The notes beneath the pieces are model-generated. The model saw only the letters and a program-made list of their open reading frames with translations, ran no database searches and was not told the DNA's origin. Made by a program: the position numbers and the translations under genes. From Bacteroidota bacterium (lineage in GTDB: Bacteria; Bacteroidota; Bacteroidia; Chitinophagales; Chitinophagaceae), in contig JAFDYJ010000028.1 in the NCBI GenBank assembly GCA_018267515.1, positions 29,214 to 93,213 on the forward strand: 64,000 nucleotides of DNA, given 5' to 3'. Positions 52,481 through 60,672 of the stretch are shown here, one piece after another (positions within the stretch are counted from its first letter, which is position 1; each line of letters opens with the position of its first letter).

Positions 52481-52575
52481 AAAGATTTGTTCAAAGATAC
52501 CAATTCCTGGTATTCTCTGCAAATTCAGCATACCCTCAGCTCTGCGAAACATTTCGCAGCATTATGTTATCGCTT
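52481..52575. repeat. Right copy of the perfect 95 bp direct repeat
   Basis: Identical to 50174-50268. Here the sequence continues into the complete multi-hairpin repeat, so this copy, or its right side, keeps the original junction. Confidence 0.9.
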
Positions 52576-52619
52576 AAAGCGATGAAATAAGCTTTCGAAT
52601 CTGCAAGATTCGAAGAGCG
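52540..52619. repeat. Multi-hairpin repeat, copy C (complete)
   Basis: The clearest copy: CTGCGAAACATTTCGCAG, ATCGCTTAAAGCGAT and CGAATCTGCAAGATTCG form three consecutive perfect stems. Its left half overlaps the right 95 bp direct repeat. Confidence 0.8.
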
Positions 52620-52802
52620 TAGGGATAGAGATGAATGGCTTTTGCCGCTTTATCTTTTTTTTCTTAGCCATTTTGAAAGGGTCTGTCTAAAGTGACGCAC
52701 AACACGTAAATATATGTTACTCCTTAAAAATATCAAAATTGATTTCTAAGCAGTTGTAGTTGCGGTTGCTTCATTGTCGTTTTAACAATCCACACTCATT
52801 GG
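52620..52802. other. Non-coding gap between repeat copies C and D
   Basis: About 180 bp without a convincing gene. A GGGTCTGTCTAAAGTGA string near 52679 looks like some insertion-sequence ends, but no partner end or transposase is present. Nothing else was recognised. Confidence 0.4.
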
Positions 52803-52891
52803 TTCTGCAAAACATTTTGTTTCGCAGCATTATGTTATAACTTTTAGCAATGAAATGAACTTTCAAATCTGAAAGGTTCGAAGAGCATAGG
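52803..52891. repeat. Multi-hairpin repeat, copy D (degraded)
   Basis: Shares TTTCGCAGCATTATGTTAT and the TGAAATGAACTTTC..GAAGAGCATAGG frame with copies A and C, but the stems have mismatches (ATAACTTTTAGCAAT). It ends about 40 bp before the lpd stop codon. Confidence 0.65.
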
Positions 52892-52932
52892 CCCCATCTA
52901 TTCCTTCGACTCAAAAAGCAAACACTAAAAAA

Positions 52933-54336
52933 TCAAAGATGTATCGCCTCTCCATAAGCTACTTCAATAGCATCTTTCACACTTTCGCTGATGGTGGGGT
53001 GGGGATGGATGCTGTTTAAGACTTCCTGGTAGGTGGTTTCTAATTTTCTTGCTGCTACCGTTTCAGCAATGATTTCTGTTACATTGTATCCTATCATGTG
53101 AGTGCCGAGCCATTCACCGTATTTAGCATCAAAAATTACTTTGATGAATCCTTCATTGTGCCCGGCTGCAGAAGCTTTACCGCTTGCACTTAAAGGAAAT
53201 TTTCCTACTTTAATTTCATACCCTGCATCCTTTGCTTGTTTTTCTGTGTAACCTACAGAGGCGATTTCAGGATAGCAATACGTACAACCCGGAACATTGT
53301 TATAATCTATCGGTTCGGGTTTGTGATTATATTTCTTTTCATTGAAGCCAATATTTTCCACGCAAATGATACCTTCCTTTGAAGCCACATGCGCCAATGC
53401 CTGACCGGGTGAACAATCACCAATGGCATAAATTCCCGGTACATTCGTTAAGTAAAATTTATCTGTGATAATTTTTCCTTTCTCTGTTTTGATGCCCAGA
53501 TCTTCAAGACCTATTCCTTCGATATTAGCGCTGACACCAACAGCGCTGAGTAAAATATCGGCTTCAAGAGTCACTTCACCCGCTGCAGTCTTAACTTTCG
53601 CTTTTACTCCACTTCCCGATTTATCCACAGCAGTCACTTCACTGCTGGTCATGATAGCAATACCCTGCTTCTTGAAATTCTTTTCCAGTTCTTTACTTAT
53701 TTCTTCATCTTCTACCGGCACTACACGGGGCATGAACTCCACGATGGTGACTTTTGTACCCAGGCTATTATAAAAATATCCAAACTCTACTCCAATGGCT
53801 CCGCTGCCCACTATGATCATGCTTTTGGGTTGTTGTGGAAGAGTAAGTGCTTCTCTATATCCAATGATCTTTTGACCGTCAATCTTCATTGAGGGCAATT
53901 CCCGGCTACGACCCCCGGTTGCAACAATAATATGTTTGGCTTCAACAGTCTTTTTACTTCCATCAGCAGCAGTTACTTCTATCAATCCTTTTGCTTTTAA
54001 TTTTCCAAAGCCGTTGATCACCTCGATTTTATTTTTTTTCATTAAAAACTGGACACCTTTACTCATTTTATCGGCAACGCCACGACTTCTTTTTATGATG
54101 GCTTCAAAATTGGGGGTACCACTGGCTTCAATTCCAAAATCTTTAGAATGTTTGATGTCTTCAAAAACCTGGGCACTTTTCAGCAAGGCTTTGGTAGGAA
54201 TACAGCCCCAGTTCAGGCATATGCCCCCAAGAGTTTCTTTTTCAATAATGGCTGTTTTAAAGCCAAGCTGGGAGGCACGGATAGCGGCTACATAACCGCC
54301 GGGTCCACTGCCGATAACAACTACATCGTATGCCAT
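52933..54336 (-). CDS. lpdA: Dihydrolipoyl dehydrogenase (E3)
   Basis: FAD enzyme re-oxidising dihydrolipoamide of 2-oxoacid dehydrogenase complexes with NAD+. The product is 467 residues. Motifs are the FAD GSGPGGYVAAI (about 9-19), redox disulfide GGICLNWGCIPTKAL (about 38-52), NAD GSGAIGVEFG, the second FAD site YAIGDC and the C-terminal dimer motif HPHPTISE with the catalytic His-Glu pair. There is a small run of intergenic repeats at its 3' side. It presumably serves several complexes, including the E2 encoded at 34-35 kb. Confidence 0.96.
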   Translation of the reverse strand: MAYDVVVIGSGPGGYVAAIRASQLGFKTAIIEKETLGGICLNWGCIPTKALLKSAQVFEDIKHSKDFGIEASGTPNFEAIIKRSRGVADKMSKGVQFLMKKNKIEVINGFGKLKAKGLIEVTAADGSKKTVEAKHIIVATGGRSRELPSMKIDGQKIIGYREALTLPQQPKSMIIVGSGAIGVEFGYFYNSLGTKVTIVEFMPRVVPVEDEEISKELEKNFKKQGIAIMTSSEVTAVDKSGSGVKAKVKTAAGEVTLEADILLSAVGVSANIEGIGLEDLGIKTEKGKIITDKFYLTNVPGIYAIGDCSPGQALAHVASKEGIICVENIGFNEKKYNHKPEPIDYNNVPGCTYCYPEIASVGYTEKQAKDAGYEIKVGKFPLSASGKASAAGHNEGFIKVIFDAKYGEWLGTHMIGYNVTEIIAETVAARKLETTYQEVLNSIHPHPTISESVKDAIEVAYGEAIHL

Positions 54337-54648
54337 AGATTATTTTGAGATTAGTGATTTAAAATTCAGAATATGAGAGTGCGAAGCTACTTGAAAATGA
54401 ACAATTCGCAAAAGGTAAGGGGGAAAGCAGCAGCTTAAAATATTGCAGTGTATTGAGGTCTTTTCCAGAAGCCTTATCTGCAATATGATAATTTTTTGGG
54501 GAATGCGGATAAAGCATCTAATCTTCGCTATGTTCCATAGGTTTAGGGTGGAAAAAATCAATATTCTGAGGTTCAATATTTGATACTTTTCCCTTACCTT
54601 TGCGCCCCGTCCTGATTATTTCCGGATGATATTTAAAATAAAACGATA
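54337..54648 (+). promoter_or_regulatory. Divergent control region between lpdA and rpmB
   Basis: 312 bp with no gene. A full TAnnTTTG match (TACCTTTG, 54595-54602) lies 47 bp before the rpmB start and is the likely -7 box of the ribosomal operon. TTTG at 54579-54582 is closer than the usual -33 position. The lpdA promoter on the other strand was not resolved. Confidence 0.45.
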
Positions 54649-54885
54649 ATGGCTAGAGTATGTCAGGTGACAGGTAAGAAGCCGATGGGTGGACATAAAG
54701 TGTCTCACTCCAACATCAAGACCAAGCGGAGATTTCTGCCCAATCTGCAAACCAAACGGTATTACCTCGCCGAAGAAGATAAATGGATTACATTAAAAGT
54801 TTCCGGTGAAGGTATTCGTACCATCAACAAGAAGGGACTGTATAGTGTGGTTAAAGAATTAAGATCACAAGGTCATCACATTTGA
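54649..54885 (+). CDS. rpmB: Large-subunit ribosomal protein bL28
   Basis: A 78-residue basic protein with the bL28 signatures MARVCQVTGKKPMGGHKVSHS and RRFLPNLQTKRYYLAEEDKW; it lacks a zinc-binding Cys set beyond the one Cys near the start. It leads the conserved rpmB-rpmG-DUF4295 group, with rpmG 15 bp downstream. Confidence 0.97.
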   Translation: MARVCQVTGKKPMGGHKVSHSNIKTKRRFLPNLQTKRYYLAEEDKWITLKVSGEGIRTINKKGLYSVVKELRSQGHHI

Positions 54886-54900
54886 TAAAACTGAAAGACA

Positions 54901-55083
54901 ATGGCAAAAAAAGGAAATAGAGTGCAGGTAATTCTGGAATGTACCGAGCATAAGAATACTGGTAAGCCCGGCACCAGCCGCTATATCACCAGGAAAAATA
55001 AAAAGAACAACCCGGAAAGGCTGGAATTGAAGAAATACAATCCCATCCTGAAGAAGATGACTGTACATAAAGAGATTAAGTAA
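54901..55083 (+). CDS. rpmG: Large-subunit ribosomal protein bL33
   Basis: A 60-residue basic protein ([17 protein letters not shown], then [25 protein letters not shown]). Only one Cys remains, so it is the zinc-free (C-minus) form of bL33. It lies between rpmB and the DUF4295 gene. Confidence 0.97.
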   Translation: MAKKGNRVQVILECTEHKNTGKPGTSRYITRKNKKNNPERLELKKYNPILKKMTVHKEIK

Positions 55084-55102
55084 CCAGGTAGGTTGATCAG
55101 TT

Positions 55103-55143
55103 GATTGGTTGACCAAGTAGTCAGCACTTTTTGTCAACCAATC
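55103..55143. other. 11 bp perfect inverted repeat between rpmG and the DUF4295 gene
   Basis: GATTGGTTGAC (55103-55113) and GTCAACCAATC (55133-55143) pair perfectly around a 19 bp loop. There is no T-run after it, so it is not a standard terminator. It may be a leader structure controlling the DUF4295 protein, or an mRNA-processing or stability element. Confidence 0.6.
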
Positions 55144-55181
55144 TATAAACAAATAAACTAATTAACTAATAAACTAATTCC

Positions 55182-55355
55182 ATGGCAAAAGCAGCTAAAA
55201 CGGCGATCAAATCCAAAGATGCAAGAGCAGCAGCGGAGGCAAAAAACTGGAGCAAAGTGATCAAAGCAGTTCGCAGCCCGAAGACGGGAGCTTATACTTT
55301 TAAAGAGCAAATCGTTCATAAAGACAAGGTGAAAGAGTTTTTGGCTCAGAAGTAA
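55182..55355 (+). CDS. DUF4295 protein, probable Bacteroidota-specific ribosomal protein
   Basis: A 57-residue, Lys/Ala-rich basic protein (MAKAAKTAIKSKDARAAAEAK, then WSKVIKAVRSPKTGAYTFKE). DUF4295 is almost always encoded directly after rpmB and rpmG in Bacteroidota, which points to a ribosome role; I believe it corresponds to the extra large-subunit protein named bL38, but I am not certain of that match. ATG 55182 follows a short AT-rich run of ACTAAT-like repeats. Confidence 0.88.
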   Translation: MAKAAKTAIKSKDARAAAEAKNWSKVIKAVRSPKTGAYTFKEQIVHKDKVKEFLAQK

Positions 55356-55377
55356 GCAATGCAAAAAAAATTTAAGA

Positions 55378-55412
55378 AGCTATCCGCCGCAGGCTGATGG
55401 CTTTTGTTTTTT
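55378..55412 (+). terminator. Rho-independent-type terminator after the DUF4295 gene
   Basis: AGCTATC (55378-55384) pairs with GATGGCT (55396-55402, one G-T pair) and is followed by a T-rich run. It is placed 23 bp after the stop, so it separates the ribosomal genes from ftsY. Confidence 0.6.
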
Positions 55413-55525
55413 AATAGGAATTCTAAATCCGTTCTGATTGCCATCGGAAGCTACGGGATGAAATTTCAGGAAGTGCCTGGCACATGTTCGTAATTTTGAC
55501 TTTTGATTTTTTACCTTGAAACCAC

Positions 55526-56479
55526 ATGGGAATATTCAATAAATTATTTGGAAAGAAAGAAAAGGAAAGCCTGGAGCTGGGTTTGGAAAAAACCCGGCAG
55601 GGATTTTTTTCCAGGATCACAAAGGCGATTGCAGGAAAAAGTACAGTGGACGATGAAGTGCTGGATAACCTGGAAGAAGCATTGGTAAGCGCAGATGTAG
55701 GTGTGGAGACTACAGTCAAAATCATTGACCGGATTGAAAAGCGGGTTGCAAAAGATAAATATCTTAATACTTCGGAGCTGAACAAAATCTTACAATCAGA
55801 AATTGAAGATATTCTTGTAGAAGCAAAGGAAGGGAATTCTTATTCTTTCGATTCGCCATTGCCCACCAAACCATTTGTGATACTGGTAGTAGGAGTAAAC
55901 GGAGTCGGGAAAACAACAACTATCGGCAAGCTGGCGCATAATTTTAAAAATTCGGGAAAATCGGTTTTGCTGGGAGCTGCCGATACTTTTCGTGCTGCTG
56001 CCGTGGATCAATTGACCATTTGGAGTGAAAGAGTGGGAGTGCCGATTGTTAAGCAATCAATGGGTTCTGATCCGGCTGCTGTTGCATTTGATACGGTGCA
56101 AAGTGCGGTAAGCAAACAGTCCGATATTGTGCTGATTGATACTGCAGGTCGCTTGCATAATAAAGCACATTTGATGGATGAATTGGGGAAAATAAAAAGA
56201 GTGATTCAAAAAGTAATTCCCGAAGCGCCGCATGAAGTCTTGCTGGTATTGGATGGCAGTACCGGGCAAAACGCTGTAGAACAGGCAAAGCATTTTACCG
56301 CAGCTACCGATGTGTCAGCATTAGCTATAACTAAATTAGATGGAACAGCGAAGGGCGGAGTCGTTCTGGCAATTGCCGATCAGTTTAAAATTCCGGTGAA
56401 ATTTATTGGTGTGGGAGAAAAAATGGAAGACTTACTGGTTTTTGATAAGCATGAGTTTGTTGATTCTTTATTTAGCTAA
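55526..56479 (+). CDS. ftsY: Signal recognition particle receptor FtsY
   Basis: Membrane-associated GTPase that docks SRP-ribosome complexes at the translocon. The product is 317 residues: a very short N-terminal part instead of the long acidic A domain of E. coli FtsY, an N domain (about 15-100) and a G domain with GVNGVGKTTTIGKLA (G1), ADTFRAAAVDQL, LIDTAGR (G3), ITKLDGTAKGG (G4) and GVGEKMEDL. Compact FtsY forms are common in Bacteroidota. Confidence 0.97.
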   Translation: MGIFNKLFGKKEKESLELGLEKTRQGFFSRITKAIAGKSTVDDEVLDNLEEALVSADVGVETTVKIIDRIEKRVAKDKYLNTSELNKILQSEIEDILVEAKEGNSYSFDSPLPTKPFVILVVGVNGVGKTTTIGKLAHNFKNSGKSVLLGAADTFRAAAVDQLTIWSERVGVPIVKQSMGSDPAAVAFDTVQSAVSKQSDIVLIDTAGRLHNKAHLMDELGKIKRVIQKVIPEAPHEVLLVLDGSTGQNAVEQAKHFTAATDVSALAITKLDGTAKGGVVLAIADQFKIPVKFIGVGEKMEDLLVFDKHEFVDSLFS

Positions 56480-56592
56480 AAAGGATAATTGCCGGATTGC
56501 TGAAGTGGTTGATGATTTAGGATTTTTTTTAATTGTATAAATCAGCAATCAACTCATGGAAACATCTGGCCCTTCAACTATATTAAGTATTA

Positions 56593-57900
56593 ATGCAAAG
56601 TAAAAAATTACATAAGGATAAAGTCAATATCATCACACTGGGTTGCAGCAAAAACCTGGTGGACAGTGAAGTGCTGAGTGGCCAGCTAAATGCCAATGAA
56701 ATTGATGTAGTGCATGAAAATAAAAAACAGGATCATAATATTGTTATCGTAAACACTTGCGGGTTCATAGAGAAAGCAAAAGAAGAATCTATTCAGACTA
56801 TACTCAGCCAGGTTACATTAAAGCAAAAAGGAAAGCTGGATAAAGTGTATGTTACGGGTTGCCTGAGCCAGCGTTACCGTGAAGATTTGGAAAAAGAAAT
56901 TCCTGAAGTGGATGCCTGGTTTGGAACCATGGAATTGCCATTGATTTTAAAGCAATTTGAAGCGGATTATAAAAAGGAACTGATAGGAGAGCGTTTCTTA
57001 TCTACTCCAAAGCATTATGCATACCTGAAGATTTCCGAGGGCTGTAACCGCACCTGCGCATTTTGTGCTATCCCGCTAATGAGAGGAAATCATTCCAGTA
57101 AGACCATTGAAGAGATTACCCGGGAAGCTGAATCGCTGGTAAAGCGTGGAGTAAAGGAGATCATGCTTATTGCGCAGGAGCTTACTTACTACGGCCTCGA
57201 TATTTATAAAAAGAGAATGTTGGCTGATCTCCTTCAACGCCTTGCCGATGTGAAAGGACTGGAATGGATACGGCTGCATTATGCATACCCGTCAAAGTTC
57301 CCGATGGAAATCCTCGATGTGATAAGGGAGAGGGATAATATTTGCAATTATCTTGATATCCCCGTGCAACATGCTTCGGATAAAATGTTACAGGCAATGA
57401 AACGCCAGATCACCCGTAATGAAATGGAAGAATTAATGGCGGCTATCCGTGAGAAAGTACCGGGTATTTGCCTGCGGACAACCCTGATTGCTGGTTTCCC
57501 GGGGGAGATGAGGGAGGATGTGGAAGAGTTAAAGGAATTCCTGGTACAGCAGCGTTTTGACAGGGTTGGTATTTTTAGCTATTCTCATGAGGAAGGTACT
57601 TCTGCTTTTGATCTGAACGATTCTATCTCACCGGCAGAGAAAGAAAAGAGAGCTCAGGAGATTATGGAAGTTCAGCAGGAAATATCATATGAAAAGAATC
57701 TTGAGAAAGTTGACAAAATCTTTAAAGTCCTCATAGATAAAAAGGAAGCCGGTCGCTACCTCGGTAGAACCGAGTTTGACAGTTTGGAAGTGGATAATGA
57801 GGTTGTCATCCACTCAGAAAAAAAACTCCCAATTGGCAAATTTGTACAGGCAAAAATCACCCGGGCATACGATTATGACCTGGAGGCTGAGGTAGTTTAA
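56593..57900 (+). CDS. rimO: Ribosomal protein uS12 methylthiotransferase RimO
   Basis: Radical-SAM enzyme adding a methylthio group to an Asp of uS12. The product is 435 residues: N-terminal UPF0004 domain (NIITLGCSKNLVDSEVLSG) with its own cluster cysteines (..NTCGFI, VTGCLS), the radical-SAM loop CNRTCAFC (Cys151, 155, 158) and a C-terminal TRAM-like domain (VLIDKKEAGRYLGRTEFDS). It follows ftsY by 113 bp. The fingerprint at the N-terminus favours RimO over MiaB. Confidence 0.95.
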   Translation: MQSKKLHKDKVNIITLGCSKNLVDSEVLSGQLNANEIDVVHENKKQDHNIVIVNTCGFIEKAKEESIQTILSQVTLKQKGKLDKVYVTGCLSQRYREDLEKEIPEVDAWFGTMELPLILKQFEADYKKELIGERFLSTPKHYAYLKISEGCNRTCAFCAIPLMRGNHSSKTIEEITREAESLVKRGVKEIMLIAQELTYYGLDIYKKRMLADLLQRLADVKGLEWIRLHYAYPSKFPMEILDVIRERDNICNYLDIPVQHASDKMLQAMKRQITRNEMEELMAAIREKVPGICLRTTLIAGFPGEMREDVEELKEFLVQQRFDRVGIFSYSHEEGTSAFDLNDSISPAEKEKRAQEIMEVQQEISYEKNLEKVDKIFKVLIDKKEAGRYLGRTEFDSLEVDNEVVIHSEKKLPIGKFVQAKITRAYDYDLEAEVV

Positions 57901-58277
57901 TGCCAACGAAATAGTTGAGCAATTCTGATAGTATGCTTCAGGTACCTAATGGGTATTTTTTCATCAGGCGGCCATATGTGCCGAATGCCGGAATTGTAAA
58001 ATGCCCGGGATAACTGTTACGGCGCAGCAGATTTTTCCTTTCATTCAATAGTAACCTAAGATTCAAGATGGAAAGGACTGTATCGGATCAATCCGGATAT
58101 ATCAAGGGTGAGGAACACAATAAATATAAGAAACACCGGGAACAGATAATACCCATTTCTCCTCGTAAAAAGTGGATAAATACCAATGGGGTTCATTATT
58201 TCCCCAATAGAAAACCCATATATTTGTCTCCGAAAAGGGGAAAACCCATTTAAATTCAAAATTAAAATTCATAACAA
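57901..58277. other. Long intergenic region before the SWIB gene
   Basis: 377 bp. It holds a TGGGG..CCCCA inverted repeat (about 58179-58205) and a full TAnnTTTG match, TATATTTG at 58219-58226, which would place transcription of the SWIB gene about 45 bp before its start. A 61-codon plus-strand frame at 58068-58253 runs across this promoter and is not convincing as a gene. Nothing else was recognised. Confidence 0.45.
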
Positions 58278-58574
58278 ATGCCTACAAAAAAAGCAAAAAA
58301 ACCTGTAAAGAAAAAAACTACACGCAAGCCTTCCGCTGCATTTATGAAACCTCTTACTCCCAGCGCTGCATTAGCTGAAGTAGTAGGTAGCAAAGCATTG
58401 CCCCGCACTGAAGCAGTTAAGAAGATGTGGGTTTATATTAAAAAGTATAAGTTGCAGGACAGCAAAAACAAACGCATGATCAATGCGGATGCAAAGCTGA
58501 AACCCATCTTCGGTGGAAAAAACCAGGTGTCCATGTTCGATATGGCAAAGCACTTAAGCAAAAACCTGAAGTAA
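58278..58574 (+). CDS. SWIB/MDM2 domain protein
   Basis: A 98-residue basic protein: Lys-rich N-terminal tail (MPTKKAKKPVKKKTTRKPS), then a complete SWIB fold (FMKPLTPSAALAEVVGSKALPRTEAVKKMWVYIKKYKLQD..INADAKLKPIFGGKNQVSMFDMAKHLSKNL). SWIB proteins are chromatin-associated in eukaryotes; bacterial ones (mainly Chlamydiae and Bacteroidota) probably bind DNA or affect nucleoid topology, but the role is unproven. A strong terminator follows. Confidence 0.92.
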   Translation: MPTKKAKKPVKKKTTRKPSAAFMKPLTPSAALAEVVGSKALPRTEAVKKMWVYIKKYKLQDSKNKRMINADAKLKPIFGGKNQVSMFDMAKHLSKNLK

Positions 58575-58594
58575 AAAATTTCTATTCAGATGTA

Positions 58595-58625
58595 AAGGCT
58601 TTCTGTAATCAGAGAGCCTTTTTTG
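58595..58625 (+). terminator. Rho-independent terminator after the SWIB gene
   Basis: AAGGCTTTCT and AGAGAGCCTT pair (one mismatch) around a short loop, followed by a T-run. It lies 21 bp after the stop. Confidence 0.8.
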
Positions 58626-58718
58626 TTTTATGTTCAATTTATTTAACTCTGAAGAGAATAGTATAGTTGCCGGGGAGAGTTTTAATGTATTGTTTATTTC
58701 ATTTACTAACTTACGGAA

Positions 58719-59657
58719 ATGAAAACTCTTTTCATTTTCTTTTATTGCTTTCTTTTAGCCGGATGCATATATGCAGGTGCGCAGGCCTTACCAAAACAGC
58801 CTTTTATTGTTGTATTGGGAGTAGCTCAGGATGCAGGTTACCCACAGATAGGTTGTGAAAAAGCTTGTTGCCTCAGAGCCTGGAAGAACCCAAGACAAAA
58901 ACGATGGGTCAGTTCCCTGGCAATAGCTGACCCGGTCACGCATCAATGGTGGCTGCTGGACGCTACACCTGATATTAAAGAGCAACTGCATTTATTTCAA
59001 CAACTCACACATTCGGATTTTCCATTTTTACCGGATGGCATTTTTTTAACTCATGCTCATATCGGGCATTATGCAGGAATAATGCAGTTGGGCAGAGAAG
59101 TAATGAATTCAAATAAGGTTTCCCTATATGCCATGCCACGTATGTCGGATTTTTTAAAGAATAACGGGCCATGGTCATTGCTGGTACAGCTGCAAAATAT
59201 TGTATTAAACCCGTTGCAGGCAAATCATGAAATTGCACTCAATCAAAATTTATACATCAAATCTTTTCTTGTTCCGCACCGGGATGAATTTTCAGAGACA
59301 GTAGGTTTTGAAATTAAAAAAGGGCAGCAAAAAATTCTTTTCATCCCCGATATTGATAAATGGAAAAAGTTTGACAGTAGGATTGATAGCCTTGTAAAAG
59401 AAACAACTTATTCATTTCTCGATGGAACTTTTTATAAAGAAGGTGAATTAGAAGGCAGGCCCATGAGTGAAGTGCCACATCCGTTCATTACTGAAAGTAT
59501 GGAACAGTTTCAATCTTTATCCACAGAAGGTAAAAAGAAAATTTATTTTATTCATTTCAACCATACCAATCCATTGCTGAACGAAGACTCGCCGGAATTT
59601 AAAAAACTAAACCGGTTATTTAATACCGCCAGGCAAGGAGGAATATATTCATTTTAG
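58719..59657 (+). CDS. PqqB-like metallo-beta-lactamase-fold hydrolase, exported
   Basis: A 312-residue protein with hydrophobic signal (lipobox-like LAGC near residue 16). VVLGVAQDAGYPQIGCEKACC and the metal motif THAHIGHYAG (about 111-120) are typical of PqqB, with the later VPHRDEFSETVGFEI, IPDID and FIHFNHTNP. PqqB hydroxylates the PqqA peptide in PQQ synthesis, but no other pqq gene is present here and the protein appears exported. It may be a related periplasmic hydrolase or oxygenase of unknown substrate. Confidence 0.82.
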   Translation: MKTLFIFFYCFLLAGCIYAGAQALPKQPFIVVLGVAQDAGYPQIGCEKACCLRAWKNPRQKRWVSSLAIADPVTHQWWLLDATPDIKEQLHLFQQLTHSDFPFLPDGIFLTHAHIGHYAGIMQLGREVMNSNKVSLYAMPRMSDFLKNNGPWSLLVQLQNIVLNPLQANHEIALNQNLYIKSFLVPHRDEFSETVGFEIKKGQQKILFIPDIDKWKKFDSRIDSLVKETTYSFLDGTFYKEGELEGRPMSEVPHPFITESMEQFQSLSTEGKKKIYFIHFNHTNPLLNEDSPEFKKLNRLFNTARQGGIYSF

Positions 59658-59680
59658 AAAATAAATACTACCCAAACTCA

Positions 59681-59688
59681 TACCTTTG
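59681..59688 (+). promoter_or_regulatory. Candidate -7 element for the DapA-family gene
   Basis: TACCTTTG fully matches TAnnTTTG and ends 17 bp before the ATG at 59706. No clear -33 partner. Confidence 0.45.
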
Positions 59689-59705
59689 AATCTTAAAATA
59701 ACGTT

Positions 59706-60602
59706 ATGAATTTCGAATGGAAAGGCGTTTTTCCTGCACTGACTACCCCGTTCACAAAAAATGATGAACTGGACCTGCCAATGTTTGAAAAGAATCTGCA
59801 GGCACAATTAGACGCCGGTGTGCATGGCATTGTGCTGGGAGGAACGTTAGGCGAAGCCAGTACTTTGACTACTGAAGAGAAAGAAACCCTGGTTCGGGTT
59901 GCTGTTAAAAAAATAAACGGGAGGGTACCGGTGATCTTAAATATTGCAGAAAGCTCCACCCGTGATGCATTGTATCAAACTGCCAATGCAAATAATTGGG
60001 GAGCCGATGGATTAATGCTGTTACCGCCTATGCGTTATAAGTCTGACCACAAAGAAACGGTTACCTATTTTAAAACGATTGCAAATGCTACTGATCTTCC
60101 CATCATGATCTACAATAACCCGGTGGATTATAAGATTGAAGTGACACTGGATATGTTTGATGAGTTACAAGCCTGTAAGAACATCACCTCTCTGAAAGAA
60201 TCTACCCGGGATGTAACGAATGTGTCAAGATTGCGAAATCGTTTTGGTGACCGTTTTAAAATACTTTGCGGAGTGGACACGATTGCAATGGAAGAGCTTT
60301 TGTTGGGAGCCGATGGCTGGGTGGCCGGCCTGGTTTGTGCATTTCCTAAAGAGACGGTAAGAATTTATGATTTAGTGAAAGCAGGGAAGGTGGAAGAAGC
60401 TACAAAGATCTACCGCTGGTTTATGCCATTGCTTGAATTGGACATACACCCGAAATTGGTGCAGTATATAAAATTAGCGGCAGTCCAGGCAGGTTTAGGT
60501 ACTGAACATGTAAGGCCGCCAAGATTGATCTTAGAAGGGGAGGAGAGGCAAAACGTACTTGAAATAATTAATAAAGGAATTGCTGCAAGGCCTGAGTTGT
60601 AA
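59706..60602 (+). CDS. DapA-family (dihydrodipicolinate synthase-like) lyase
   Basis: A 298-residue TIM-barrel Schiff-base lyase: Lys164 in SLKEST is the imine former, Tyr in IMIYNNPVDY the proton relay, and GGTLGEAS the pyruvate/2-oxoacid-binding loop (where true DapA has GTTGEA/S). The GGTLGEAS variant and the C-terminal DIHPKLVQYIKLAAVQAGLG fit the amino-acid or sugar-acid catabolic subfamilies (for example the hydroxyproline-linked deaminase) better than lysine synthesis. There is no lysine gene nearby. It has its own promoter element. Confidence 0.88.
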   Translation: MNFEWKGVFPALTTPFTKNDELDLPMFEKNLQAQLDAGVHGIVLGGTLGEASTLTTEEKETLVRVAVKKINGRVPVILNIAESSTRDALYQTANANNWGADGLMLLPPMRYKSDHKETVTYFKTIANATDLPIMIYNNPVDYKIEVTLDMFDELQACKNITSLKESTRDVTNVSRLRNRFGDRFKILCGVDTIAMEELLLGADGWVAGLVCAFPKETVRIYDLVKAGKVEEATKIYRWFMPLLELDIHPKLVQYIKLAAVQAGLGTEHVRPPRLILEGEERQNVLEIINKGIAARPEL

Positions 60603-60672
60603 GCTGGTTTGTATATTTCTGAAATTGTTTGCCTGAATGAGTTCAGTTTAGTAGTTGATAACGGCAGGCATT

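Noticed and set aside
52676-52695. GGGTCTGTCTAAAGTGA as an insertion-sequence end
   Set aside because: No inverted partner and no transposase of a matching type nearby.
58068-58253. 61-codon plus-strand frame before the SWIB gene (with a 67-codon minus-strand frame over it)
   Set aside because: No recognisable features, and a good promoter element and a hairpin lie inside it; composition looks like translated intergenic sequence.
59706-60602. Lysine-pathway DapA
   Set aside because: The binding-loop variant (GGTLGEAS) and lack of lysine genes nearby fit a catabolic subfamily better; the barrel itself is certain.
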